This document shows, one piece after another, positions 32,201 through 43,100 of a DNA stretch of 64,000 nt. The DNA comes from Dipteris shenzhenensis. Its lineage: Eukaryota > Polypodiophyta > Polypodiopsida > Gleicheniales. The notes beneath the pieces are model-generated. The model was not told the origin of the DNA. It worked only from the letters and a program-made list of their open reading frames with translations, and did no database searches. The translations under genes were made by a program, and so were the position numbers. The stretch lies in assembly GCA_047967505.1 (NCBI GenBank), contig CM106539.1; one strand, written 5' to 3'. Within the stretch, counting starts at the first letter, position 1; each line of letters starts with the position of its first letter.

Positions 32201-33669
32201 GCAAGAATGCAATTGGTTGTAAGTGGGTTTATAAGATCAAGCACAATGCAGATGGTTCTATGAATAGATACAATGCAAGATTAGTTGTCAAGGGGTATGC
32301 ACAGACATATGGCATTGATTATGAAGAAACTTTCAGCCCGGTTGCAAGGATGGCAACCGTAAGAGCAGGCATTGCTATGGCTGCATCAAAGGGATGGTCT
32401 TTACATCAGATGGATGTAAAGAATGCCTTCTTGCATGGTGATTTGCAAGAAGAGGTCTTTATGGAGCAGCCAGCAGGTTATGTTCATGCTACTCATCCTG
32501 AGTTTGTTTGCAGGTTGAAAAAAGCCTTGTATGGCTTGAAGCAAGCACCTAGAGCATGGTCTGACAAGATAGGACAATATCTTGTCACTATTGGCTTTCA
32601 GATTTTCAAGGCAGATTTCTCACTCTATGTGAGAAAAACAGAGAAAGGGATTATGCTGTTGGTCATTTATGTTGATGATTTGATCATCACAGGTGATAGT
32701 GATGAAGATATCCTTCATGTGAAAATGCTATTGAGGAAGAAGTTTGAGATGAAGGATTTGGGAGAGCTGTGTTATTTCTTGGGCATTGAGGTGATTAGAT
32801 CACCAAGTGGGATACAGCTCTTGCAGAGGCAGTATGGATTGGACATGCTGTCCAAATATGGGATGACAGGCTGTAAGCCTATTTCAGTTCCTTTGGAGCA
32901 GAATGTGAAGCTGAGCACAGATGCAGGTGAGCTTCTGGAAGACCCTACTATGTACAAACGCATAGTAGGAAGTTTGATTTACATGACTATTACCAGGCCA
33001 GATTTGAGCTATGCTGTTGGGTTGGTAAGTCAGTTTATGCAGGCTCCAAGGAAACCGCATTTGGATGCGGCTAGATGCATACTCAGGTATGTGAAGTCCA
33101 CATTGCAGTATGGACTATTTTATGAGGCTGGGGTTCAGATACAGTTGCATGGATACACTGATGCTGATTGGGCTGGTAGTATTTCTGATAGACGATCTAC
33201 CAGTGGATATATGTTCTCTTTTGGGAGTGCTGCAGTCACTTGGAGCAGCAAGAAACAGCCTACAGTTGCCTTGTCGAGCACAGAGGCTGAGTACAGGGGT
33301 GCAGCAATGGTTGCATGTGAGGTAGCTTGGTTGCATAAGCTACTTTATGATATGCATCAGTCTACAGATGGGCCGGTTGTCATTTATTGTGACAACATGA
33401 GCAATATACATTTGGCAAAGAACCCAGTCTTTCAGGCTAGAACAAAGCACATTGAGGTGCATTATCACTATGTGCGGGAGAACGTTTTACTACGTCTTAT
33501 TGATCTAGTTTATGTCAGCACAGAGGATCAGGTAGCTGACATATTCACGAAAGCATTGGGTGCAGAGAAGCTGCGCAAGTTCAGAGACCTGCTTGGTGTG
33601 CAGGATTTGGGATTGAGCTCGAGGGGGAGTGTTGAGATATCGAGCTCCACTCGCGATATGCCAGGGTGA
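29296..33669 (+). pseudogene. gag-pol: Ty1/copia gag-pol of element C, with internal stop and dead integrase
   Basis: The frame begins at ATG 29296 and is open for 54 codons to TAG 29458. It then runs unbroken to TGA 33667-33669 inside the 3' LTR, 1458 codons in all including the TAG and the terminal stop. Translation could also restart at ATG 29464. Numbered from 29296: zinc knuckle from C280, an RG-repeat-rich linker before it, protease DSG at 347-349 (the following MT pair is replaced by K through a 3-base deletion), integrase with D610 but Lys at 646 where the DD35E Glu belongs (AAA at 31231-31233; A and B have GAA), RT YVDD at 1125-1128, and an intact-looking RNase H. The polyprotein is therefore nearly full length but cannot be expected to integrate by itself. 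Confidence 0.93.
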
Positions 33670-33982
33670 CTGTTGTGCATTTATGTCACCGACTTGTTAG
33701 CTGGAGATGCGGTTGGTACACTGCCCATGAATAATAGCTGGATGACAGCTATCCTTATCTACACTAGTTTGTGGCTCAGTTAGTATGCCACCTTAGTTAG
33801 TTGAGTTTGGTTTGAGACCCACATATAGGGTTCTTCTATTTCTTTGTACTAGAGTTCTTTTGTCTTTCACAACTAAGAAGAGGAAAACTGTTTTCAGCCT
33901 CCACCTTTGTGTGTATTCCCCCATTTGTGCATGTGAGAAAGCCGTAAGTGAGACTCCTTCCCTCTCTCCCACAATCTTCACA
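33630..33982 (+). repeat. 3' LTR of element C
   Basis: 353 bp, preceded by GAGGGGGAG and followed by TSD GTCTA. Its first 40 bases encode the polyprotein C-terminus. Confidence 0.96.
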
Positions 33983-33987
33983 GTCTA

Positions 33988-34663
33988 TAGGTTGACCATA
34001 GTAAACACCTATTTCATTAATTTTGGACTAGTGCACTGTCCAAATTCATTTTGTGAGATAATTCTGGATAAAGCATTTCAAAAAAATGGGCTCTTATAAA
34101 ACAAAACTTTGAGTCAAAAAGTAAGATTTTAAAAAAGCAAATTAGAAAAAATGATGTGACATGTTATTAAAACTAGAGTACATTAAAAAAAGAGGACTTC
34201 ATGTTGTTAAAAGAGACAAAAATTAAGATTTTAAAAAATCAAATTAGGAAAAAAATTAGAGTACATTTAAAAAAAAGCATGACACATTTGTACAAGAAGT
34301 AGATCATATAACTCAAAGCCATATGGTGTTAAAAAACACCTTCCATTAGCCCAGCCTAGAAGATGTCATCTTTGTCTCTCTTGTTGAAGATGTCATCTTT
34401 GTCTCTCTTGTTTATTACAACTTTACATTAGAGAACTAAAAAGTCTCTGTGGAACTGTAGTTTCATTTCTTGTCTAATACAGTTACTTTAGAAAACACAA
34501 GACGAATTTTAAGAAATAGAACTCAAAAACTTTAACAAGAAACTAATTTAAAAAGAATTGTAAGTAAAGAAAAAGAATTACAAGACGAATCAAAAAGAAT
34601 GCAAGTACCTGGAAAAAGTGAAAAAAGTAAGGCTCCGCTTATCCTTTCTCTTTAGCTCTTGGT
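33988..34663. other. No gene recognised, AT-rich
   Basis: AT-rich DNA with A-runs. A 27-bp direct duplication of GAAGATGTCATCTTTGTCTC type occurs at about 34357-34412. Confidence 0.5.
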
Positions 34664-34739
34664 TGCTTCAATGAAATGAGGAGAGAGTGAGAATGAATGA
34701 ATGGAAAGAAGAGTATAGATAAGAAAAACTAGCCCACTC
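34664..34739 (+). repeat. Left copy of a direct repeat flanking the C-rich block
   Basis: TGCTTCAATGAAATGAGG, then GAATGAATGAA, AAGAGTATAGATAAGAAAA. A diverged copy lies at 36898-36970 in the same orientation, just beyond the C-rich block. Confidence 0.6.
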
Positions 34740-34789
34740 CTCCTACGCATAAATTTGAATTTTCAAAAAAGAGAGGGAAATTTGAATTC

Positions 34790-35255
34790 ATTATAAATTT
34801 GAATTCAAATTTTTGTTCAACATTCTTCTCATACTTTCTTCTCATACGTTCCTTTTGAATTCAAATTTGTGTTCAACATTCTTCTTGATACTTTCTTCTC
34901 GTAAGTCCCTTTCATTCTTCTCGTAAGTCAAATCTCATTTGTCAAGTCCCTTTCATTCTTCTCGTAAGTCAAATCTTATTTATCGCTCTTGCTCGTGATA
35001 GTAGGTCAAATCTTATTTGTCGCTCTTGCTTGTGATAGTAATCTTATTTGAGCAAAGGATCTTATTTGTCGCTCTTGCTTGTGATAGGAAGTCAAATCTT
35101 ATTTGAGTGAGAATCTTATGTGTCGCTCTTGCTCGTGATAGTTCTACTCTTAGTTGTAAGAATTCAAATTTGTGTTCAACATTCTTCTTGATACTTTCTT
35201 CTAGTAAGTCCCTTTCATTCTCTTCCTAAGTCAAATCTTATTTGTCGCTCTTGTA
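34790..35255. repeat. Complex tandem repeats (AAATCTTATTTGTCGCTCTTG type)
   Basis: Units built on TCTTATTTGTCGCTCTTGCT plus GTGATAGTA recur about five times at 34970-35145. They are flanked by repeated GAATTCAAATTTGTGTTCAA and CATTCTTCTCGTAAGTC words. It begins next to the palindromic AAATTTGAATTC sequence at 34780-34810. Confidence 0.8.
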
Positions 35256-35264
35256 AGTATTCGA

Positions 35265-36770
35265 CCTCTCTCCCTCTACTCCCTTGTTTCTCTCTCCCTC
35301 ACTCTCTCTCTCTCTCTCTCTCCCATACCTTCCCCCCTCACTCTCTCTCTCTCTTTCTCTCTCCCTCCCCTCACTCTCTCTCTCACTCCCCTCCCTCCTC
35401 TCCCCTCTCTCTCCTTTGGCTCCCTTCTCTCCTCTCCCTCTCTCTCTCTCCCTCTCTCTCTCCTCTCTCTCCTTCCGCTCCCCTCCCCCCTCCCTCCCTC
35501 CCTCCCTCCCTCGACCCCGCCCTCCCCTCCTCCCCTCCCTCCCTCCCTCCCTCGACCCCGCCCTCCCCTCCTCCCCTCCCCTCCCCTCCCTCCATCACCA
35601 GAATCCCTCCCCCCCTCTGCCCCCCCGTCTCCCTCCTGCCCCCCCTTCCCTCCAGCCCCCCTTCCCCCTCCACCCCCCTTCCCCCCCACCCCCCTTCGCC
35701 CCTCCCCCCCCGCCGCCAGCCCCCGCCCCCCTTCCCCCCCTTTCCCCCCGCCAACCCCCCGCCCCCCTCCCCCCTTCCCCTTGCTGGCGGCCATAGCCGC
35801 CAGCCCCCCCTTCCCCCCCTTCCTCCCCCCCCCTTCCCCCCCGCCGCCCTTCCCCCCCACCCCCCCTTCCCCCTGCTGGCGGCCGCGGCCGTCAGCCCCC
35901 CCTTCCCCCTGCTGGCGGCCGCGGTCGCCAGCCCCCCCTTCCCCCCCCCTTTCCCCCCCACCCGCCCTTCCCCCTGCTGGTGGCTGCGGCCGCCAACCCC
36001 CCCTTCCCCCCCTTCCCCTTGCTGGCGGCCGCAACCGCTAGCCCCACCTTCCCCCCTGCCCCCCCTTCCCCCTGTTGGCGGTCGTGGCTGCCAGCCCCCC
36101 CTTCCCCCCCGCCCCCCTTCCCCCTGTTGGCGGCCGTGACCGCCAGCCCCCCCTTCCCCCCCACCCCCCTTCCCTGCCCCCCCCTTCCCCCCGCCAACCC
36201 CCCGCCCCCCCTCCCCCCTGCTGGCGGCCGCGGCTGCCAGCCCCCCCTTCCTCTTGCTGGCGGTCGTGGCCACTAATGCCCCCCCTTCCCCCCCCTTCCC
36301 CCCGCCAGCCCCCTGCCCCCCTCCCCCCTCCCTCTTGCTTGCAGCTGCGGCTGCTAGCCCCCCTTCCCCTTGCTGGCGGGCGTGGCCGCCAGCCCCCCCT
36401 CCCCCCTTCCCCATGCTGGCGGCCGCGGCCGCTAGCCCCCCCTTCCCCCTATTGGCGGCTGCGGCGGCCAGTCCCCCTGCCCCTTCCCCCCCTCCCCCCT
36501 TCCCCCCTCCAGGGGGTCTGGCAGCTGCGACCGCCAGCCCCCACCCCCCCTTCCCCCTGCTGGCGGCCCTGGCCGCTAGCCCCCCCCCCTTCCACTTCCC
36601 CTTCCCCCGCTCCAGGGGAGGCTGCCCCAGCCCCGCCCTTTCCCCCTTCCCCCCTTCCCCCTCCTTTCCCCCCTCCCCCCCTCGACCCCGCCCCCGCCTC
36701 TCCCTCCCCTCCTCCTCCCTTCCCTCCCGCCCCTCCATCCTCTCCTTCCCCTCCCCTCCTGGCAGGAACC
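35265..36770. repeat. Extreme C-rich tract with repeated GC-rich near-palindrome
   Basis: First a CT-rich part (35265-35600), then runs of 4-8 C. In the second part (about 35780-36590) some 15 copies of a 22-base near-palindrome, with arms GCTGGCGGC and GCCGCCAGC around CGCG, are set in C-runs at intervals of about 35-90 bases. Long open frames exist on both strands (for example 451 codons on the minus strand) because of composition; they encode Gly/Lys/Arg- or Pro-rich low-complexity text and I do not treat them as genes. Confidence 0.85.
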
Positions 36771-36897
36771 TTTCTCTCTCTAGTTCCTCTCTTCAAATTT
36801 TTTTTAAAAAATCTAGATAAAGAATTAATCAAAAAAATTTGCTCTTTCTTGCTTTCTTGCTCTTCCTTCCTTGCTTTCTTGATCGTCCTTGCTTTCT

Positions 36898-36970
36898 TGC
36901 TTCAATGAATGAAATGAGGGGAGAATGAATGAAGAAGGAAGACTATATATAAGAAAATTTAGGTTTTCCT
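36898..36970 (+). repeat. Right copy of the direct repeat flanking the C-rich block
   Basis: TGCTTCAATGAATGAAATGA, GAATGAATGAAGAAGG, CTATATATAAGAAAA. Homologous to 34664-34739. Confidence 0.6.
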
Positions 36971-37274
36971 CCTCCTCTCCTATTGGCTTTCCATTCCTCC
37001 CCTCTCTCCTATTGGCTTTTCATTTATCCTCTCTCCCATTGGCTCCCATTACTCCCCCTCTCCCATTGGACCCCCATCCCTCATCCCAATCTTCCATTAG
37101 CCCTCGCCCCATCCATTTCTTCTTCCTCCCCCATTGCCACCACTCCCATCCCACATTTCCATCACGTCCCATACTCCTCCCATTTCCCAAAATCCCATAT
37201 TTCCCCATCTCACCCTCCTCTTTTTCATCCCCTATTAACTCTCCTCACTCATTTCACTCCCTTATTATCCTACT
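36971..37274. repeat. CCTATTGGC/CCCATTGGC-type pyrimidine-rich repeats
   Basis: Short words TCTCCTATTGGCTTTCCATT and TCTCCCATTGGCTCCC recur in a C/T-rich background. No gene was seen. Confidence 0.6.
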
Positions 37275-37532
37275 CCCCTATTACCTTCCCCTCTCCCATT
37301 CCATTCTTCCCTCCCCACTCTCACTTCCACTTCCCATTACTCACTTGCCATTTGAAAACTATTTATATATTATTATACTATTTTTTATACTTATTATCAT
37401 ACACCCCTATTACTTCCCGCTCCCATTCCACTCCTCCCTCCTCACTCCCACTTCCACTTCCCATTACTCACTTGCTATACACATTTGCAAACTATTAATA
37501 TATTATTATATGATTTTTTATACTATTTGCAA
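37275..37532. repeat. 129-bp tandem duplication
   Basis: CCCCTATTACTTCCC through CCCATTACTCACTTGC and an AT-rich end (TATATTATTATA) occurs twice, at 37275-37403 and 37404-37532. Confidence 0.75.
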
Positions 37533-37765
37533 ACTTACATGTGGGCAAAATCACAGGTGTCAAAGCGATCCTATTGTGGTCATACAACAACTGTGCTTTT
37601 ATTCAAGGGCATATTTAACCTCATCAACAAGCTTATTTACTCAAGGTATGAAGTGCATAATTTGTGCACTAGGTGTTTACTTTGTTGTATCAAAATTGTT
37701 TGCCACACACACACACATATACACAAACCGAGAATTTTCTAATATTATCGCTTCTACATTTCTTC
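37533..37765. other. Junction segment before the satellite array
   Basis: Unique sequence with a short (CA)n run at about 37703-37725. No gene was recognised. Satellite homology begins abruptly at about 37766. Confidence 0.5.
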
Positions 37766-38497
37766 GATGGGCACAAAACTTTGTACACGCCTCAACCTAG
37801 GTCGTATTGACTTGCATACAAAGTGGTGCACCCATCCCATAAGTACTTGTTCAGATAACACACCTCCAAACGTATTTTATGACGATTGTGCATAACACTA
37901 GGAACAAAATGGTGTATAATGTGAGATTGACTATGCAAAGCATATCCAATGGACACAAGACTTTGCACGTTCCTCAAACTAGGCAGTATTGACTTGTGTG
38001 CAAAGTGGCATCCCCATATGATAACTACTTGTTTGAAAAATACACCTATGATCGTGTTTTTTGACAGTTGTACATGACACCAAGGCCAAAAACGGTATTT
38101 AATACTCAATCTACCATGTAAAGCATATCCGATGGGCACAATACTTTGCACGTGCCTCAAAATCAGTGGTATGGTATTCCATGCAAAGTGGAACGCCCAT
38201 TCAATAAGTACTTTTTAGAATATCACACCTAGGACCATGTTTTTTATTGGTTGTTGTCCATGATACTAAGGCAAAACGCTGATTTATGCTTAATCGACAA
38301 TGCAACGCATCTGCAATCATCACAATACTTTGCACACATCTCAACCTAGATATTATTGACTTACATGCAAAGTGGCGTACCCATCCCATAAGTACTTAGT
38401 CGAATAACACATCTAGGACCGCATTTTTTGAAGGTTGTGCATGACATTAAGGCCAAAACAGTGTTTAATGTTTGTTCGACAATGCAAAGCATATCCG
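37766..38497. repeat. Irregular edge monomers of the satellite array
   Basis: Four monomers that do not fit cleanly into types A, B or C and do not follow the A-B-C order; for example the first mixes a B-like CCTCAACCTAGGT with an A/C-like CATACAAAGTGG. Ordered trimers begin at about 38498. Degraded, unordered edge monomers are typical where homogenisation fades. Confidence 0.7.
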
Positions 38498-39592
38498 ATG
38501 GGCACAATACTTTGCACACACCTTCAACTAGGTGTAATTGACTTACATGAAAAGTGGCACACCCATCCCATAAGTGCTTGATCGGATAACATACCTAGCA
38601 GCGTGTTTTCTTACGGATGTGCATGACACTAGAGCAAAAATAGTATTTAATGCTCGATCGACCATGCAAAGGATATCCGATGGGCACAAAACTTTTTGTA
38701 TGCCTCAACCTAGGTGGTATTGAAATGTTCTCAATGAGGCACACCCATCCGATAAGTACTTAGTCAGATAACACTCCTAAGGGCATGTTTTTTTGCGGAT
38801 GTCCATATCACTAGGGAAAAAATGGTGTATAATGCCTGATCAACCATGCAAAGCATATCCGATGGTGACAATACTTTGCACGCAACTCAATGTAGTTCAA
38901 ACCAACTTGCGTGCAAAGTGGATCCCCCATCTGATAAGTACTTATTTGAATAACATGCCTACGGTCGTGTTTTTATATGGTTGTGCATGACACAAAGGCA
39001 AAAATGGTGTTTTATGCTTGATCGACAATGCAAAGCACATCTAATGGGCACAATACTTTGCACACACCTTCAACTAGGTGGAATTGACTTACATGCAAAG
39101 TGGCATTCCCATCGCATAAGTACTTGATCGGACAACACACCTAACAGCGTGTTTTTTTACGGATGTATATGACACTAAGACAAAAATGGTATTTAATGCT
39201 CGATCGACCATGCAAAGCATATCCGATGGGCACAATACTTTTCCTATACCTTCACCTAGGTGGTACTGAAATTTTCTCAAAGAGGCACACCCATCTGATA
39301 AGTACTTGGTCAGATAACACACCTAAGGGCGTGTTTTTTTGCGGATGTGCATATCACTAGGGAAAAAATGGTGTTGTATAATGCGTGATCGACCATGCAA
39401 ATCATATCCGATGGTGACAATACTTTGCACGCATCTCAACCTAATCGAAACGGACTTGCATGCAAACTGGAGCCCCCATCCGATAAGTACTTGTTTGATT
39501 AACACATTTAGGACCGTGTTTTTTCATGGTTGTGCATGACACAAAGGCAAAAACGGTGTTTTATGCTTGATCGACAATGCAAAGCATATCTA

Positions 39593-40137
39593 ATGGGCAC
39601 AATACTTTGCACACACCTTAAACTAGGTCAAATTGACTTACATGCAAAGTGGCACACCCATCCCATAAGTGCTTGATCGAATAACATACCTAGCAGCGTG
39701 TTTTTTTTACGGATGTGCATGACACTAGAGTAAAAATAGTATTTAATGCCCGATCGACCATGCAAAGGATATCCAATGGGCACAAAACTTTTCCTACACT
39801 GCCAACTAGGTGGTATTGAAATGTTCTCAAAGAGGCACACCCATCCGATAAGTACTTGGTCAGATAACACACCTAAGGGCGTGTTTTTTTGCGGATGTGC
39901 ATATCATGGGAAAAAATGGTGTATAATGCGTGATCAACCATGCAAATCATATCCGATGGTGACAATACTTTGTGCACACCTCAACATAGTTGAGATGGAC
40001 TTGCATGCAAAGTGGAGCCCCCATCCGATAAGTACTTGTTTAATCAACACACTTAGGACTGTGTTTTTCCATGGTTGTGCATGACACTAAGGCAAAAACG
40101 GTGTTTTATTCTTGATCGACAATGCAAAGCATATCCG
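39593..40137. repeat. Reference A-B-C trimer unit (545 bp)
   Basis: One clean higher-order unit: A at 39593-39775 (183), B at 39776-39955 (180; it has a 5-base loss giving ATATCATGGG), C at 39956-40137 (182). The next unit starts in phase at 40138. Confidence 0.85.
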
Positions 40138-43100
40138 ATGGGCACAATACTTTTCACACACCTTCAAATAGGTGGAATTGACTTACATGCAAAGTGGCAC
40201 TCCCATACCATAAGTTCTTGATCAGATAACATACATAGCAGTGTGTTTTTTTACGGATGTGCATGACACTAGAGCAAAAATAGTATTTATTGCTCGATCG
40301 ATCATGCAAAGGATATCCGATGGGCACAAAACTTTTCCTACACCTCAACCTATGTGGTATTGGAATGTTCTCAAAGAGGCACACCCATCCGAGAAGTACT
40401 TGGTCAGATAACACACCTAAGGGCATGTTTTTTTGCGGATGTGCATATCACTCGGGAAAAAATGGTGTATAATGCGTGATCGACCATGCAAAGCATGATA
40501 GATGGTGAAAATACTTTGCACGCACCTCAACGTGGTTGAAACGGACTTGTGTGCAAAGTGGAGCCGCCATCCGATAAGTACTTGTTTAATTAACATACTT
40601 AGGACCGTGTTTTTTCATGGTTGTGCATGACACTAAGGCAAAAACGGTGTTTTATGCTTGATCGACAATGCAAAGCATATCCGATGGGCACAATACTTTG
40701 CACACACCTTAAAATAGGTGGAATTGACTTACATGCAAAGTGGCACGCCCATCCCATAAGTGCTTGATCGGGTAATATACCTAGCAGCGTGTTTTATTAC
40801 GAATTGCATGACACTAGAGCAAAAATAGTATTTAATGCTCGATTGACCACGCAAAGGATATCTGATGGGCACAACACTTTTTGTACACCTCATCCTAGGT
40901 GGTATTGAAATGTTCTCAATGAGGCACACCCATCCGATAAGTACTTGGTCAAATAACACACCTAATGGCGTGTTTTTTTGCGAATGTCCATATCACTAGG
41001 GAAAAAATGATGTATAATGCGTGATCAACCATGCAAAGCATATCCAATGGTGACAATACTTTGCATGCACCTCAATGTAGTTGAAAAGCACTTGCGTGTA
41101 AATTGGAGCCTTCATCCGATAAGTACTTGTTTGATTAACACACTTAGGACCGTGTTTTTTCATGGTTGTGCATGACACTAAGGCAAAAACGGTGTTTTAT
41201 GCTTGATCAACAATGCAAAGCATATCTGATGGGCACAATACTTTGCACACACCTTCAAATAGGTGGAATTGACTTACATGAAAAGTGGCACTCCCATCCT
41301 ATAAGTGCTTGATCGGATAACATACCTAGCAGCGTGTTTCTTTTACGGATGTGCATGACACTAGAGCAAAAATAGTATTTAATGCTCGATCGACCATGCA
41401 AAGCATATCCGATGGGCACAATACTTTTCCTACACCTTAACCTAGGTGATATTGGAATTTTCTCAAAGAGGCACACCCATCCGATAAGTACTTGGACAGA
41501 TAACATACCTAAGGGCATGTTTTTTTCCGGATGTGCATATTACTACGGGAAAAACATTGTATATTGTGTAATTGACCATGCAGAGCATATCCGATGGTGA
41601 CAATACTTTGCACGCATCTCAACCTAGTTGAAACAGACTTGCGTGCAAATTGGAGCCCCCATCCGATAAGTACTTGTTTGATTAACACACTTAGGACTGT
41701 GTTTTTTCATGGTTGTGCATGACACTAAGGCAAAAACGGTGTTTTATGCTTGATCGACAATGCAAAGCATATCCGATGGGCACAATACTTTGAACACACC
41801 TTCAACTAGGTGGAATTGACTTACATGCAAAGTGGCACTCCCATCCCATAAGTGCTTGATCGGATAACATACCTAGCAGCGTGTTTTTTTTACGAATGTG
41901 CATGACACTAGAGCAAAAATAGTATTTAATGCTCGATCGACCATGCAAAGGATATCCGATGGGCACAACGCTTCTACTACACTGCAAGCTAGGTGGTATT
42001 GAAATGTTCTCAAAGAGGCACACCCATCCGATAAGTACTTGGTCAGATAACACAGCTAAGGGCGTGTTTTTTTGCGGATGTACATATCACCAGGGAAAAA
42101 ACGGTGTATAATGCATGATCGACCATGCAAATCATATCCGATGGTGACAATACTTTGCACCCACCTCAACGTAGGTTAAACGGACTTGCGTGCAAAGTGG
42201 AGCCCCCATCCGATAAGTACTTGTTTAATTAACACACTTAGGACCGTGTTTTTTCATGGTTGTGCATGACACTAAGGCAAAAACGGTGTTTTATGCTTGA
42301 TCGACAATGCAAAGCATATCCGATGGGCACAATACTTTGCACACACCTTAAACTAGGTGTAAATGACCTACATGCAAAGTGGCACTCCCATCCCATAAGT
42401 TATTGATCGGATAACATACCTAGCAGTGTGTTTTTTTATGGATGTGCATGACACTAGAGCAAAAATAGTATTTAATGCTCGATCAACCATGCAAAGAATA
42501 CCCGATGGGGACAACATTTTTTGTACGCCTCAACCTAGGTGGTATTCAAATGTTCTCAAAGAGGCACACCCATCCGATAAGTACTTGGTCAGATAACACA
42601 CCTAAGGGCATGTTTTTTTGCGGATGTGCATACCACTAGAGAAAAAATGGTGTATAAGGCGTGATCGACCATGCAAATAATATCCGATGGTGCATGACAC
42701 TAAGGCAAAAATGGTATTTAATGCTCGATCGACCATGCAAAGCATATCCGATGGGCACAATACTTTTCGTACACCTTAACCTTGGTTCTATTGAAATGTT
42801 CTCAAAGAGGCACACCCATCCGATAAGTACTTGGTCAGATAACATACCTAAGGGCATGTTTTTTTGTGGATGTGCATATCACTACGGGAAAAACGTTGTA
42901 TAATGCATAATCGACCATGGAGAGCATATCCGATGGTGACAACACTTTGCACGCATCTCAACCTAATCGAAACGGACTTGCATGCAAACTAGAGCCCCCA
43001 TCCGATAAGTACTTGTTTGATTAACACATTTAGCACCGTGTTTTTTCATGATTGTGCATGACACAAAGGCAAAAATGGTGTTTTATGCTTGATCGACAAT

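Larger units (their letters stand above)
28408..33982 (+). mobile_element. Ty1/copia element C, full length, mutated
   Basis: 5575 bp, bounded by 353-bp LTRs (28408-28760 and 33630-33982) and flanked by the perfect target duplication GTCTA (28403-28407 and 33983-33987). LTRs differ at about 8 positions by eye (about 2%). PBS TAGTATCAGAGCC at 28761-28773, polypurine tract GAGGGGGAG before 33630. It is the same subfamily as element A. Full domain set present, but with an in-frame TAG at codon 55 and loss of the integrase catalytic Glu. Confidence 0.97.

Noticed and set aside
35276-36738. Long open reading frames on both strands (up to 451 codons on minus, 277 on plus)
   Set aside because: They arise from stop-poor C/G-rich low-complexity DNA. 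The translations are Gly/Lys/Arg- or Pro/Ala-rich repeats without domains, and both strands are open at once.
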